Shown here piece by piece: positions 17,109 to 26,128 of a stretch of DNA of 60,129 nucleotides. Numbering within the stretch: the first letter of the stretch is position 1; each line of letters starts with the position of its first letter. This stretch comes from Megasphaera massiliensis (lineage in GTDB: Bacteria; Bacillota; Negativicutes; Veillonellales; Megasphaeraceae), in assembly GCF_000455225.1 (NCBI RefSeq), contig NZ_HF954559.1:117680-177808 (forward strand). The letters are read 5' to 3'. A program made the translations under genes and the position numbers. Under the pieces are notes generated by a model. It did not search any database. It saw only the letters and a list, made by a program, of their open reading frames with translations, and was not told the origin of the DNA.

Positions 17109-17495
17109 ATAAATTTATAATTATATACTATTTATATGAAGTTGTAAAGATTGTGAGTAGAACGGGTAATGGACGGGGTCCTCTCTACAGAGGGCAGCGT
17201 TATTGGCACGGCATATGGAACATCGGAGCAACTTTTTTTATTCCATATGGAGCAAAGTTCAAGCATAGGCAGAGGCCCTTGAGCTGCGTGTGACTTTATA
17301 AATTGAGAAAGGTGGGACAACTGCTGCTGCCTCTGCAGACATAGATCGGAAGACCGCGTCCGTGTAAGGATTGGCAAGTCTTTTCACTTCGGGGGAAACA
17401 ACGGCATATGGAGGATACATCTGCCTTCGTTGCGAACATCTTGTTATAGGACAAAAGCTCTCCTGTATTCTGTGTTTTTAGCAGCAGTGAGCTGC
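17109..17495 (+). other. Long structured leader, possible degenerate riboswitch (unidentified)
   Basis: About 390 nt lie between a strong promoter and the ADP-ribosylglycohydrolase gene. AAGTTG (17139-17144) can pair with CAACTT (17229-17234), which runs straight into seven T, a terminator closing a ~100-nt domain. An alternative 9-bp stem, CATATGGAA (17212-17220) with TTCCATATG (17241-17249), would trap CAACTTTTTTT in its loop. Further on, GCAGAGGC (17269-17276) pairs with GCCTCTGC (17329-17336). The following GATCGGAAGACC (17344-17355) and CACTTCGGGGGAAA resemble the 3' part of cobalamin riboswitches. The conserved CCCGC-ACUGU core is missing, so that identity is weak. The 12-mer ACGGCATATGGA is repeated directly at 17208 and 17401. 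I see no convincing gene in it. Confidence 0.4.
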
Positions 17496-18560
17496 ATGAA
17501 TGGATTGAATCGATTTATGGGTTGTATGTTGGGCGGTGCTGTCGGTGATGCCTTGGGCTTTGTCATTGGCAAAGACGATTTAAAGACGATTCATAAGAAG
17601 TACGGACCTTATGGGCTGCGCACCGTTTTAAAGTCGGCTAAGAACGGCAATAAGAGTATCATTTCCGACGATACACAGTTGTCCTTATTTACGGCAGACG
17701 GGATGCTGTGGGCCGACCACGACGGACTGGAACCGACGGAAGGTTTGTACCGCTCTTATATGCGCTGGTACTATACGCAGACGGAGCGCATCATCCGCCC
17801 GGAACAGGAAAAATGGATGAATCGCCAGTCCCATGAAGTCGCACTGGAATACGACATGATGGGGGAACAGGCTTTATTTGCCCGCCGCTCTCCCGGGAAA
17901 ACTTGTTTGACGGCCTTGGCGTCAGGGAAAAAATTGTCCCGTGATGAAACCATCAATCACAGCAGCGGCAACAGTACGGTCATGCGGGCAGCTCCTATCG
18001 GGCTCTTTTATGAAGGCGATCCGGAGAAGGCCTTTTTTGTCGGCTCTCAGGCTGCCAGTCTGACACACGGCAATCCCAAAGCATTTCTGTCGACGGCAAC
18101 GATAAGCGCCATCATCGCTTCTTTGGCAGTGGGCAAGGATATTAGTACGACTCTCGGCGGGGCCCTCCATATTCTGCAGCGTGAGCCGGAGGGGACGCGT
18201 CTTTTGAAATTGCTCCTGCGATCTATTGATGAAGCGGTTACCGACCGTAACCCCGTCCGGTCTATGAAGAAAATAGGTCTCGGGAAAAAAGCCGATGAGG
18301 CTTTAGCTTTGTCCATTTACTGCGTACTCAAGACGGGAACCTTGAAAGAAGCGGTCCTCATGGCCTGCAACCAGGACGGCGACAGCGATACCTGCGGGGC
18401 TATCTGCGGGAACATTATGGGGACCATCTTTGGCGATAAGGCTATCCCCAAGAGCTGGAGCTGCAATTTGGAATGCGATGTCTTGATTCGGAGATTGTCG
18501 CAGTGCCTTTATGAACACAATCGGCTGCAGCAAGTTGCAAGTGAAGCTGTCAGCCACTGA
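17496..18560 (+). CDS. ADP-ribosylglycohydrolase family protein
   Basis: This 354-residue protein starts at the ATG at 17496; a TTG at 17430 would add 22 residues without a ribosome-binding site. GCMLGGAVGDALG opens the all-helical DraG fold. SDDTQLSLF and, near the end, NQDGDSDTCGAICGNIMG supply the Asp/Thr ligands of the binuclear Mg2+ site. Family members remove ADP-ribose from proteins or hydrolyse related compounds. No partner ADP-ribosyltransferase or nitrogenase gene is nearby, so the substrate is open. The long, possibly regulatory leader is the most unusual part of this locus. Confidence 0.92.
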   Translation: MNGLNRFMGCMLGGAVGDALGFVIGKDDLKTIHKKYGPYGLRTVLKSAKNGNKSIISDDTQLSLFTADGMLWADHDGLEPTEGLYRSYMRWYYTQTERIIRPEQEKWMNRQSHEVALEYDMMGEQALFARRSPGKTCLTALASGKKLSRDETINHSSGNSTVMRAAPIGLFYEGDPEKAFFVGSQAASLTHGNPKAFLSTATISAIIASLAVGKDISTTLGGALHILQREPEGTRLLKLLLRSIDEAVTDRNPVRSMKKIGLGKKADEALALSIYCVLKTGTLKEAVLMACNQDGDSDTCGAICGNIMGTIFGDKAIPKSWSCNLECDVLIRRLSQCLYEHNRLQQVASEAVSH

Positions 18561-18584
18561 TATTTCTTCTGAAGGCTTTTTTTC

Positions 18585-18612
18585 TTGACATTATGTGTGC
18601 ATCCCATATAAT
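18585..18612 (+). promoter_or_regulatory. Promoter of the IclR regulator gene
   Basis: A consensus TTGACA (18585-18590) and TATAAT (18607-18612) are spaced by 16 bp and lie 50 bp before the IclR start. Confidence 0.8.
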
Positions 18613-18661
18613 GAGATTATTATTCTTGGCGTCGTGATGATGCCGGATCGGGGGAGCGCTT

Positions 18662-19411
18662 ATGATTGAATCCATTGACCGGGCCTTGGCCGTTTTACAG
18701 CTCTTTTTAAAGGAAGAGCGGCCCCTCAGTGTAACGCGTATCAGCAAAGTCATGGAACTCCATAAAAGTACGGTAAGCCGTACGCTGGAGACGCTGGAAC
18801 ACCGCGGATTTATTCAAAAGGATGAAGAAACGGGCAAGTACTGGCTTGGACTGCAGGCGTACGCCTTGGGAATGTTGTTTCGCGAAAAGGATAAATTTCA
18901 TAAAGTGGCCTATCCGTATGCCAAGGCCTTGTCCCTGCAATGCAATGAAGGCGTTCATATCACGACCTTTGCCCATAATGGCGCCTCCTATCCGCAGCAC
19001 ATCATCTTGGAAAAGATTAAGTCTCCCAGGACCATCGATACGGCACCGCCTATCGGCGCCGTCCGCCCGGCCTACTGCTCGGCATCGGGCAAGTGTTTGC
19101 TGGCCTTTTCAGAGGACTACCGAAAGGCTTATACGGGCTGTACCTTGAAAAAATTTACAGAATATACCGTTACTGACTGGAAAGAACTCTTGCCGGCATT
19201 GGACGAAATCCGCAATCGCGGCTATGCCATCGAACGGGAGGAAGTCGAGCTCGGCATGGCCTGTGTGGCGGCACCCATCTTTCGCAGCGGTCGCATCATC
19301 GCGGCCATCAGTGTTTCCGGACCGGCCGAACGAGTGGCAGATGCGAATCGGGAGACCACGATTCAGGCTGTGGTCAAGACGGCCGGTGATATCAGCCAGG
19401 CCTTGGACTGA
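18662..19411 (+). CDS. IclR family transcriptional regulator
   Basis: The 249-residue protein has an N-terminal winged HTH (residues 1-65). SIDRALAVLQLFLKEERPLSVTRISKVMELHKSTVSRTLETLEHRGFI is the standard IclR recognition region. The GAF-like effector domain includes GAVRPAYCSASGKCLLAF and REEVELGMACVAAPIF, both family hallmarks. Such regulators usually respond to aromatic or carboxylic acids and control a neighbouring catabolic gene. The gene has its own consensus promoter. Candidates for control are the flanking ADP-ribosylglycohydrolase or radical SAM genes; the sequence does not say which. Confidence 0.93.
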   Translation: MIESIDRALAVLQLFLKEERPLSVTRISKVMELHKSTVSRTLETLEHRGFIQKDEETGKYWLGLQAYALGMLFREKDKFHKVAYPYAKALSLQCNEGVHITTFAHNGASYPQHIILEKIKSPRTIDTAPPIGAVRPAYCSASGKCLLAFSEDYRKAYTGCTLKKFTEYTVTDWKELLPALDEIRNRGYAIEREEVELGMACVAAPIFRSGRIIAAISVSGPAERVADANRETTIQAVVKTAGDISQALD

Positions 19412-19506
19412 GGACGGAGTCGTTTCTCTTGCGCAAATGTAAAATGTTCTTCGATGTGAATTGTTTGGTATAAAAATCATGCGAAACGGGAATATACTAC
19501 ATGCAT

Positions 19507-19534
19507 TTGCAGAAATAGACTTTTATGGTACAAT
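19507..19534 (+). promoter_or_regulatory. Promoter of the radical SAM gene at 19657
   Basis: TTGCAG (19507-19512) and TACAAT (19529-19534) are 16 bp apart, which would give a leader of about 115 nt. Confidence 0.55.
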
Positions 19535-19656
19535 AGGCATGGATACTACATTCGGGTCACAAGATTGTCTGTTGTGAAATGAAAAAATCTTTCCTTTTCA
19601 ATTGCAGCAGTGTGGGAACAGCTTGGGATCTTATCCATGATTCGAGGCGAAAAAGA

Positions 19657-20640
19657 ATGCAAACTACAATCAGTATGGCTGCAACGACAGTGCCACGTGT
19701 GGCCTACCCATATAAAACGCGCAATGGGGGCGCTACTGTTACCATTTTTGTGCCTTACAATTGCCATAATCATTGTCCTTTTTGTATCAATAAGGCTGAA
19801 TATGAAGACATGACCGGCTTTTCGGAAGAAGCCATCTGCCGGAGTATTCGCTTGATGGACAGCATTACGCCTTCTTGTGATTTTGTTTTTACAGGAGGAG
19901 AACCTTTTGCTGATATGGAATCACTGCAGCGCATGCTGGACTGCATTCCCGTGACACATAAGGTATATATCAACACCACCCTTCCGGTTTTTGAAACACA
20001 GACGGAAGACGATATCGTCGCTTTTACTCAGCGGAATCGTCATAAAATTACGTGCATCAACGTTTCTCGTCATATGCAGCATTATGTAGAAGAATCGAAT
20101 GATCAGCTTCTGACGCGATTGGCCGTTCCTTTCCGCATTAACTGCGTCCTGTATAAGAAGTACCCCGTCGATCAGATAAAACCGTATTTGGAACGGTTTA
20201 TTAAACTCGAAGGCGCGTCGATTCAGTTCCGTTTTGACTATACGGAAACGACGCCGGAAAACTTGTACGAAGAAGAAAATGATCAGATCCTTCACGACTT
20301 AAAAAATATCGCCGAGTATACCGGCCTGGACGGCTGCCGTATGCGCTGCGGTTTTCATTTCGATTATCAAGGGATGGAATTGACCTACCACAAGACCCTG
20401 CCATACAGCACGGTCATTGAACGGGATGAAAAAGACGGAAAGAATTACGATATCCTCTATGACATCCTGATCAAGCAGAATGGTGCCATTCATTCTGACT
20501 GGGATGGGACGCCCCTTGATCTTGAAGCTTACCGTAAAGTCGTCTTTGAACCGTATGATCTCCGCTGGATTCAACCGTCGCGGACGGGGATTGGCAAACA
20601 TCTGCCTTTCTTGAAGACCGCTTGCGCTGTTTTTCATTAA
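19657..20640 (+). CDS. Radical SAM protein of unknown function
   Basis: The 327-residue product has CHNHCPFC near residue 43, a perfect C-x3-C-x2-C AdoMet radical cluster site, followed by FVFTGGEPFADMESL, the GGEP motif. No twitch or SPASM cysteine cluster is clear, although RMRCGFHFDYQG contains one extra Cys in the C-terminal third. The start at 19657 has GAGG nine bases upstream; an upstream in-frame ATG at 19579 lacks a site. It lies alone between its promoter and a strong terminator. It resembles short radical SAM proteins of Firmicutes without assigned chemistry; I do not assign a substrate. Confidence 0.85.
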   Translation: MQTTISMAATTVPRVAYPYKTRNGGATVTIFVPYNCHNHCPFCINKAEYEDMTGFSEEAICRSIRLMDSITPSCDFVFTGGEPFADMESLQRMLDCIPVTHKVYINTTLPVFETQTEDDIVAFTQRNRHKITCINVSRHMQHYVEESNDQLLTRLAVPFRINCVLYKKYPVDQIKPYLERFIKLEGASIQFRFDYTETTPENLYEEENDQILHDLKNIAEYTGLDGCRMRCGFHFDYQGMELTYHKTLPYSTVIERDEKDGKNYDILYDILIKQNGAIHSDWDGTPLDLEAYRKVVFEPYDLRWIQPSRTGIGKHLPFLKTACAVFH

Positions 20641-20663
20641 TTGAATATTTTTGTATGACCGAT

Positions 20664-20697
20664 AAGGGATTGCTGAGCGGCAGCAGTCCCTTTTTTT
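20664..20697 (+). terminator. Terminator of the radical SAM gene
   Basis: AAGGGATTGCTG (20664-20675) pairs with CAGCAGTCCC (20681-20690), followed by seven T. Confidence 0.9.
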
Positions 20698-21226
20698 GGC
20701 TCTTTGTCAAATGGTGGGGTGGCCAACTAAATCATCCACCGCGAATGGACGTGAGTGAGTTTTTCTTGCTCTCGTCCATTTTTTTGTTAGGGATAAGAGG
20801 ACGTTCACAGCAAAATCTTTTTTATTAGATGAATGAACAATCTGACAATGGCATATGATAAAAAATGCAAGTGAGTAGGTTGAGGTTGGAAAATTGGGAT
20901 AGAAAAATTTTAATACCGTGTTATGACCATAAAACGGTAGTGTTTAAGGCCCTTGTTTCAGATGTGGGGAGTGAATTGCTAAATCAAGGAAAACTTTCTG
21001 GAAATTATGATTTGCTATATGGGGCCATATTCGTCCTTTTGATAAGGGACGAATGAAAAACATAGCGGCCTTATCTGACGCTTCATCTCTAATTGAATTG
21101 ACTTAGCGAAAGGGACTTTACGGACAGGGACAGATGTCGGAGACCATATTAATGACTAAAATGAAAGAAATTGATGCTATCTTGATTATGTTTTATAATA
21201 TCCTATTCTTTTATTAGAAATAGTAT
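20698..21226. other. Gene-poor interval with an orphan terminator-like hairpin
   Basis: No supported gene is present. A second hairpin, AATGGACG-GAG with CTC-CGTCCATT then seven T (20744-20786), has no gene directly in front of it. It is preceded by GTGGGGTGG...CCACC (20714-20740), which could be the scar of a lost element. A 63-codon ORF at 20865 has no ribosome-binding site and is not accepted. The interval marks the junction between normal-composition DNA and the A/T-rich island. Confidence 0.5.
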
Positions 21227-21282
21227 TTGACAAAATAACATAGTTGCCTTATACTTTAACCATGAATTAAACTTGCATGCAA
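21227..21282 (+). promoter_or_regulatory. Operon promoter with a downstream palindromic operator
   Basis: A consensus TTGACA (21227-21232) and TATACT (21250-21255) are 17 bp apart. The perfect palindrome TTGCATGCAA (21273-21282) lies just past the start site, and a half copy TGCAA follows at 21289-21293. This is a good position for repression. The GntR regulator encoded at the end of the cluster is the obvious candidate. Confidence 0.7.
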
Positions 21283-21318
21283 GAAGAATGCAAATAGGAT
21301 TCAAGACAAGGAGGCAAT

Positions 21319-22278
21319 ATGGAAATTTTAAAAGGAGCGGAAGTTCTTCTTACGACGTGTTCGAATTGTGGTAAGGACGAAAAGATCGCTATCGTTACTG
21401 ATCCTACGAGCTATGAAGCGGCAAAAGCTTTGTATGATGCTGCAAAGGATTTCAAGAACAAATCATTATTACTGATGGACGAAAGAAATATGCATGGGCA
21501 AGAACCGACGGATCTCATTGCGGCAGCCATGCTTGAAGCCGATGTAATCTTTGGTGCTACTAAGTTCTCTCTTTTCCATTCAAATGCAAGACGAAAAGCA
21601 GTAGAAGCCGGAGCCAGATTTGTAAATATGGCAGACTATGATGTTGATATGCTTAAATCTGGCGGACTGTTTGCTGATTTTGAAAAAATCGGCGAAACTT
21701 GCACAAAGATTGCTGAAGTTTTAGAAGGTAAGAAAACTTGTACGGTTACTAGCAAGAATGGGACAAACTTTACTTGTTCTATCGCTGACAGAGCACCTAA
21801 TCCGCAGTACGGCAGGAGCTTAAAGAAGAATTCTTCATCATCTCCTCCGGATATCGAATGTGCAACTTGTGCCGTAGAAAATACCGGCAACGGAATTATC
21901 GTAGTTGATGGCAGTATTCCCCATCCCTTACTTGGCGTAATCAAAGAACCGATTACACTTACTGTTGAAAACAGTCTTGTTACAAAAGTTGAGGGCGGAA
22001 AAGAAGCAGAAATCCTTAAGAAAATTTGGGAAGAAGCTAACGACCCGAATGTATACAATATTGGAGAAATCGGCATCGGTTTAAATGATGAATGTGCTTT
22101 GATCGGCAAGATGCTTGAAGATGAAGGTTGCTATGGGACCTTGCATTTTGGAGCCGGCGACAATATTGGTTTTGGTGGAAAAGTTAAAAGTAAATATCAT
22201 CTGGATCTCATCATCAAAAATCCGAATATGAGCGTTGATGGAGTGAAGATTCTGGTAGATGGCAACGTTGTTTTATAA
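21319..22278 (+). CDS. M29-like aminopeptidase family protein (COG2309/NicX-like)
   Basis: The 319-residue protein matches the AmpS/aminopeptidase T superfamily, which also includes the Fe(II) dioxygenase NicX. It has a Rossmann-like N-terminal half (KIAIVTDPTSYEAAKAL, DVIFGATKFSLFHSNARRKA) and GKKTCTVTSKNGTNFTCSIADR. The metal-site half has NIGEIGIGLNDECALIGKMLEDEGCYGTLHFGAGDN followed by YHLDLIIKNP, giving Glu, His and Asp ligands. It is shorter than true M29 peptidases (about 370-410), so a peptidase role is not certain. It opens an apparent four-gene operon with two PLP enzymes and a symporter. Codon use is A/T-rich, with AGA arginines unlike flanking genes. Confidence 0.72.
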   Translation: MEILKGAEVLLTTCSNCGKDEKIAIVTDPTSYEAAKALYDAAKDFKNKSLLLMDERNMHGQEPTDLIAAAMLEADVIFGATKFSLFHSNARRKAVEAGARFVNMADYDVDMLKSGGLFADFEKIGETCTKIAEVLEGKKTCTVTSKNGTNFTCSIADRAPNPQYGRSLKKNSSSSPPDIECATCAVENTGNGIIVVDGSIPHPLLGVIKEPITLTVENSLVTKVEGGKEAEILKKIWEEANDPNVYNIGEIGIGLNDECALIGKMLEDEGCYGTLHFGAGDNIGFGGKVKSKYHLDLIIKNPNMSVDGVKILVDGNVVL

Positions 22279-22296
22279 AAGAAAGGAAGAATTATC

Positions 22297-23577
22297 ATGA
22301 ACGAATACCCGAATGGCTTAGCATTTTCTGATGAAATGATTAAGGAAGTTAAAGATAAATTTTATTACGTTGATGAAGATCCCATCTTTGGGAAACGACT
22401 TTTCTTTGATAATGCAGGTGGCGCTTTTAGACTAAAAGCAGCCGTTGAAATTCAAGGAAAACTGGAAGCATTCCCGGACTGCCCGGAACGAACCCACAAT
22501 ATGAGCTTGAAACTCCAAGAACATATGGCAAACGGACAACGGGATATCCGAATTGTCTTCAACACACAGGAAGGATCTCTTCTTACGGGTCTTACTGCCT
22601 CGCAGGTTATGTTTAATATCGTTGGAACCATCGCAGAATCTATTGAAGGCGATAATATCGTAACGAGTGTCCTGGAACATCCGTCAGCTTTTGATGCGGC
22701 TGCATACTTTGCAGATAAGACGGGAAGAGAATTAAGAGTTGCTCAAAGTAACCAAGAAACAGGCAAGGTTGATCCCAAAGAAGTCGCCAAATTGATCGAT
22801 AAAAATACGGTCCTCTTGAGCATCATGCATGCCTCAAACTTAACGGGTGCAATTTTTGATATCGAAGAAATTGTTAAAGAAGCCCGCAAGATTAAACCGG
22901 ATTTATATATTGTTGTAGACGCCGTTCAACATGCTCCTCATGGTCGAATCGATATCGATCGGTTAAAAATCGATGGCTTAAACATCGGACCGTATAAATT
23001 CTTCGGCTGCAGAGGATCGGGCATCGGCTGGGTATCTGACCGAGTTTCTCATTTGAGACATATTAAATTGATTCATAAAGATGAAAAAGTATGGGCACTG
23101 GGAACTCCGACTCCGGCGCAGTTTGCATCCATGACTGCAATCGTTGATTATGTTGCTTGGATTGGGTCGAAATTCACAGATCAGACAGATCGAAAGGCCT
23201 TGTTTGAAGAAGGGATTAAACGGATTAAACTTCAAGAACGAGCACTGCTCTATAGACTTCTGGAAGGTACGGACAAAATCAAAGGCCTTAGACACCAAGA
23301 TAATGTGATTGTATTTATTGATAATAAAGATTTGACTTCCAGAGATTTGATTGTCGGTGTTGGCTTTAAGAATTTACCCTGTGCTGATGCTGCCAAAGAA
23401 CTGGAAAAAAGAGGCGTTATTGTAGCTCCGCGGTTAGAAACGAGTGAGTATGCGAAACGTATGCTCGAATCCTTCTCTATCAAAGATGGTGTCCTTCGAG
23501 TATCGCCGCTGCACTGCAATTCTTTGGAAGACATTGATAAATTCCTTGAAATCGCTCAGGAAGTTGCCAAGCTGTAA
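22297..23577 (+). CDS. Class V aminotransferase-fold PLP enzyme (cysteine desulfurase/selenocysteine lyase-like)
   Basis: The 426-residue protein has the fold signatures FFDNAGGAFRLKAAVEI at the N-terminus, VTSVLEHPSAFDAA, LLSIMHASNLTGAIFDIEEI, IVVDAVQHAPHGRIDI (the Asp and Gln that hold PLP) and IGPYKFFGCRGSGIG, the Schiff-base lysine. Family members act as cysteine desulfurases, isopenicillin-epimerase-like enzymes or kynureninase relatives. No convincing active-site Cys loop is seen at the usual C-terminal place, so sulfur transfer is doubtful and a lyase or transaminase role is as likely. It lies 18 bp behind the M29-like gene, with an AAAGGAAG ribosome-binding site, in the A/T-rich island. 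Confidence 0.8.
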   Translation: MNEYPNGLAFSDEMIKEVKDKFYYVDEDPIFGKRLFFDNAGGAFRLKAAVEIQGKLEAFPDCPERTHNMSLKLQEHMANGQRDIRIVFNTQEGSLLTGLTASQVMFNIVGTIAESIEGDNIVTSVLEHPSAFDAAAYFADKTGRELRVAQSNQETGKVDPKEVAKLIDKNTVLLSIMHASNLTGAIFDIEEIVKEARKIKPDLYIVVDAVQHAPHGRIDIDRLKIDGLNIGPYKFFGCRGSGIGWVSDRVSHLRHIKLIHKDEKVWALGTPTPAQFASMTAIVDYVAWIGSKFTDQTDRKALFEEGIKRIKLQERALLYRLLEGTDKIKGLRHQDNVIVFIDNKDLTSRDLIVGVGFKNLPCADAAKELEKRGVIVAPRLETSEYAKRMLESFSIKDGVLRVSPLHCNSLEDIDKFLEIAQEVAKL

Positions 23578-23596
23578 GTGAAATTGAGAGGCTCAT

Positions 23597-24946
23597 ATGG
23601 GAAAAAATAAAGAATCTTCTATGATCAAAAAAATGAGCATCGCGCTAATATCTGCTTTTATAGTAGGTATTGGCGTAATGCTCCTAAAGGTCCATTTGAA
23701 CAACACTGGAAATGCTGCCATTTGGGACATCATCGATGCAATCTTTTTCGTCGATATAAGGGAGCCTGGTGCCAGCGGGCTTGGGATATTGTTTTTAGTC
23801 GGCCAAGTTTTTCTTAAGGGCTTGCAGCTGTCCATTATTCCACTGGTATTTACCTCTCTGGCCTTGGCCATGAGCAGTATCACGGACTTAAAGAAACTGG
23901 GAAGAATTGCTTTTAAAACAGTATTCACCTTTATGGGGTTATATGTCTGTGCCGCTGTCATTGCCGGCAGCGTAGGTATGTTTGCCGTACAGACTGGAAT
24001 TTTCCAATTCGGAGCAGGTTTAACTGCAGGAAGTGCTTCAGATGTGCAGTTGGTAGAAACTGCGAATCCCTTGGCTACCATTTTAGCGTTTGTACCGGAA
24101 AATGCAGTTTTTGCATTCAGCAGTAACCAGTCCATCTTTGCAGTGGTATTCATCGCTGTAGTCATTGGTGTATCTATCGGATTTTTGGGATCCAAAGTTG
24201 CAACTTTAAAAAAATTAATTGAAGATTTAAATGAAATCGTTGCAATTTGTCTGGATGTTTTGATGAATAAGATGGCACCCTATGCAATCTTTGCTTTGAT
24301 TGTTCGGGCCTTTGCTCTCTATGGTTTTGATCAAATCAGACCGGTCCTGACTTACATATCCGTAACGATCGTGACCTTGATTTTCTTCTTGCTTGTTGCA
24401 TATCCGGTCATCATTGCTGCAGTTACAAAACTCAATCCAAAGAAGTTCATGAAAGAACTGATCCAACCGGTTTTGATTGCCTTTTCAGCGGCTGCTAGTG
24501 CACCAGCCCTTCCCTTGAATATAAAAATCAACCAGGAAAAGTTTGGTGTCAGCGGTGAAATTGCAAACTTTGTTCTTCCTCTCGGAATGACAATCAACAT
24601 GAATGGCACAAGCATTATGCATATTATCGGAACGATATTTATTGCTACCGTGTCGGGCTACCATGTAACTTTGGGACAAGTAGCACTCATGGGGCTCCTA
24701 TCCATGCTGGCCGCTGCCGGAACACCTTCAATACCCGCAGCAGGAACGGTATTACTGTTTACCGTTGTAAATGGGTTAGGTTTTACCAATGATACGGCCT
24801 TGTTAACCTATTCACTGATATTGGCCATCAATAAACCGGTAGAAATGGTTTTGACACCGCTCAATATCGTCGGCGATGCAGCTACATCGGTCATGGTTGC
24901 AAAATCAGAGGGAGAATTAGATACGCAAATCTATAAGAGTGCATAG
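23597..24946 (+). CDS. Dicarboxylate/amino acid:cation symporter (DAACS family)
   Basis: This 449-residue membrane protein has the EAAT/GltPh layout of eight helices and two re-entrant hairpins. The first hairpin region carries AFSAAASAPALPLNI, in place of the usual serine-rich SSSAT. LPLGMTINMNGTSIMH is the NMDGT-type transmembrane segment 7. AAAGTPSIPAAG is the second hairpin and NIVGDAATSVMVAKSEG is the helix 8 substrate/Na+ region. The usual helix 8 Asp and Asn/Arg are replaced by a GDAATS.MVAK pattern, so substrate preference cannot be inferred safely. In context it imports the amino acid handled by the flanking PLP enzymes. Confidence 0.88.
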   Translation: MGKNKESSMIKKMSIALISAFIVGIGVMLLKVHLNNTGNAAIWDIIDAIFFVDIREPGASGLGILFLVGQVFLKGLQLSIIPLVFTSLALAMSSITDLKKLGRIAFKTVFTFMGLYVCAAVIAGSVGMFAVQTGIFQFGAGLTAGSASDVQLVETANPLATILAFVPENAVFAFSSNQSIFAVVFIAVVIGVSIGFLGSKVATLKKLIEDLNEIVAICLDVLMNKMAPYAIFALIVRAFALYGFDQIRPVLTYISVTIVTLIFFLLVAYPVIIAAVTKLNPKKFMKELIQPVLIAFSAAASAPALPLNIKINQEKFGVSGEIANFVLPLGMTINMNGTSIMHIIGTIFIATVSGYHVTLGQVALMGLLSMLAAAGTPSIPAAGTVLLFTVVNGLGFTNDTALLTYSLILAINKPVEMVLTPLNIVGDAATSVMVAKSEGELDTQIYKSA

Positions 24947-24955
24947 GAGGATATC

Positions 24956-26128
24956 ATGAAAAATTTTAAATTTGCAGATAGGATGAATAACATTGGAACA
25001 GAAAAAGCCTTTGAAGTTTTGGCTAAGTGTAGAAAATTAGAGGCCAAGGGCGCCGACATTATTCACCTTCAAATTGGCGAGCCCGATTTTGCCACTCCGC
25101 AAAACATCGTAGAAGCCGGCAGACAAGCTCTGAAAGATGGCTACACGCATTACACGCCTAATGCCGGGATGATGGATGTCAGAGAAGCCATTGCAGAATA
25201 TGCTAAAAAAACTAAAAATATCGACACCAATGCGGAGGAAGTCATTATCGTTCCCGGCGGGAAACCCATCATGTTTTATACCTTTATGGCGCTGGTCAAT
25301 CCGGGCGATGAAGTCATTTATCCCAATCCGGGTTATCCTATCTATGAATCCTTAATCCGTTTTACCGGAGCCAAGGCGGTTCCCATGCCATTGGTTGAAA
25401 AAAATGATTTTAGGGTTGATATTGAAGATTTAAAAAGTAAAATCAATGATAAGACAAAATTAATTGTTCTGAACTCGCCGGCCAACCCTACGGGCGGAGT
25501 CCTGACTGAAGAAGATATGAAGAATATTGCCGACTTAGTTCGAGGCAAAGATATCTATATCTTATCTGATGAAATTTATGAAAGAATTAGTTATGGTGTG
25601 AAACCGACCTCTATCGCAAGTATTGAAGGAATGAAAGATCAAACTATCATCCTGGACGGTTTTTCAAAAACCTATGCCATGACAGGTTGGCGGGCCGGAT
25701 ATGGTATCATGCATCCCTTGATTGGCGAAAAAGTTGAAAAATTAGTTGCCAACGTAACCTCGAACACGGCTGCATTCACGCAAAGAGCATTGAAAGAAGC
25801 CCTGGAAGGACCTCAAGACGATGTCGATAAGATGGTCGCTGAATTTAAGAGAAGAAGAGACCTGATCGTTGCCGGGCTGAATTCCATTGATGGAATCAGT
25901 TGCAAAACGCCGCAAGGTGCCTTCTATGTATTCCCCAATATTACTAAACTCAACATGAGTTCAGAAGAAGTGGCAGACTACTTGCTGGAAGAAGCCAATG
26001 TTGCCGTACTGGACGGCAAATCCTTTGGTGAATACGGTGAAGGTCATTTAAGACTCTCCTATGCAACATCGACAGAAAATATTGAAAAAGCCATTGAAAG
26101 AATTAGAAAAGCGGTAGCCAAATTATAG
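24956..26128 (+). CDS. Class I/II pyridoxal phosphate-dependent aminotransferase (aspartate aminotransferase-like)
   Basis: The 390-residue enzyme shows IIHLQIGEPDF, VPGGKPIMFYTF (the cofactor loop, where many relatives have G.TEA), NSPANPTGGV and ILSDEIYERISY. DGFSKTYAMTGWRAGY holds the lysine, and LRLSYATS holds the carboxylate-binding arginine. This is the Igamma aspartate-aminotransferase-like group. GGAGGATATC precedes the ATG ten bases after the symporter stop. It probably transaminates the imported substrate or a breakdown product, with 2-oxoglutarate or oxaloacetate as partner. Strings of AGA arginine codons (about 25850) mark the foreign codon use of the island. Confidence 0.88.
   Translation: MKNFKFADRMNNIGTEKAFEVLAKCRKLEAKGADIIHLQIGEPDFATPQNIVEAGRQALKDGYTHYTPNAGMMDVREAIAEYAKKTKNIDTNAEEVIIVPGGKPIMFYTFMALVNPGDEVIYPNPGYPIYESLIRFTGAKAVPMPLVEKNDFRVDIEDLKSKINDKTKLIVLNSPANPTGGVLTEEDMKNIADLVRGKDIYILSDEIYERISYGVKPTSIASIEGMKDQTIILDGFSKTYAMTGWRAGYGIMHPLIGEKVEKLVANVTSNTAAFTQRALKEALEGPQDDVDKMVAEFKRRRDLIVAGLNSIDGISCKTPQGAFYVFPNITKLNMSSEEVADYLLEEANVAVLDGKSFGEYGEGHLRLSYATSTENIEKAIERIRKAVAKL

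Noticed and set aside
17281-17390. 6S RNA, because of CCCTTGAGC and CTGCTGCTGCC segments
   Set aside because: The distance between the two strands is far too short for the 6S apical arm and central bubble.
17259-17420. Minus-strand 53-codon ORF (starts MYPPYAVVSPEVKRL) in the leader of the ADP-ribosylglycohydrolase
   Set aside because: Its composition looks protein-like, but it lacks a proper ribosome-binding site and opposes a strong promoter and structured RNA. Kept only as a curiosity to test by conservation.
20705-20790. Insertion sequence remnant
   Set aside because: Short inverted GTGG/CCACC segments are present but there is no transposase fragment, target duplication or second copy in the window.
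20865-21056. 63-codon ORF in the interval before the A/T-rich island
   Set aside because: It has no ribosome-binding site or promoter, and shows no recognisable motifs.
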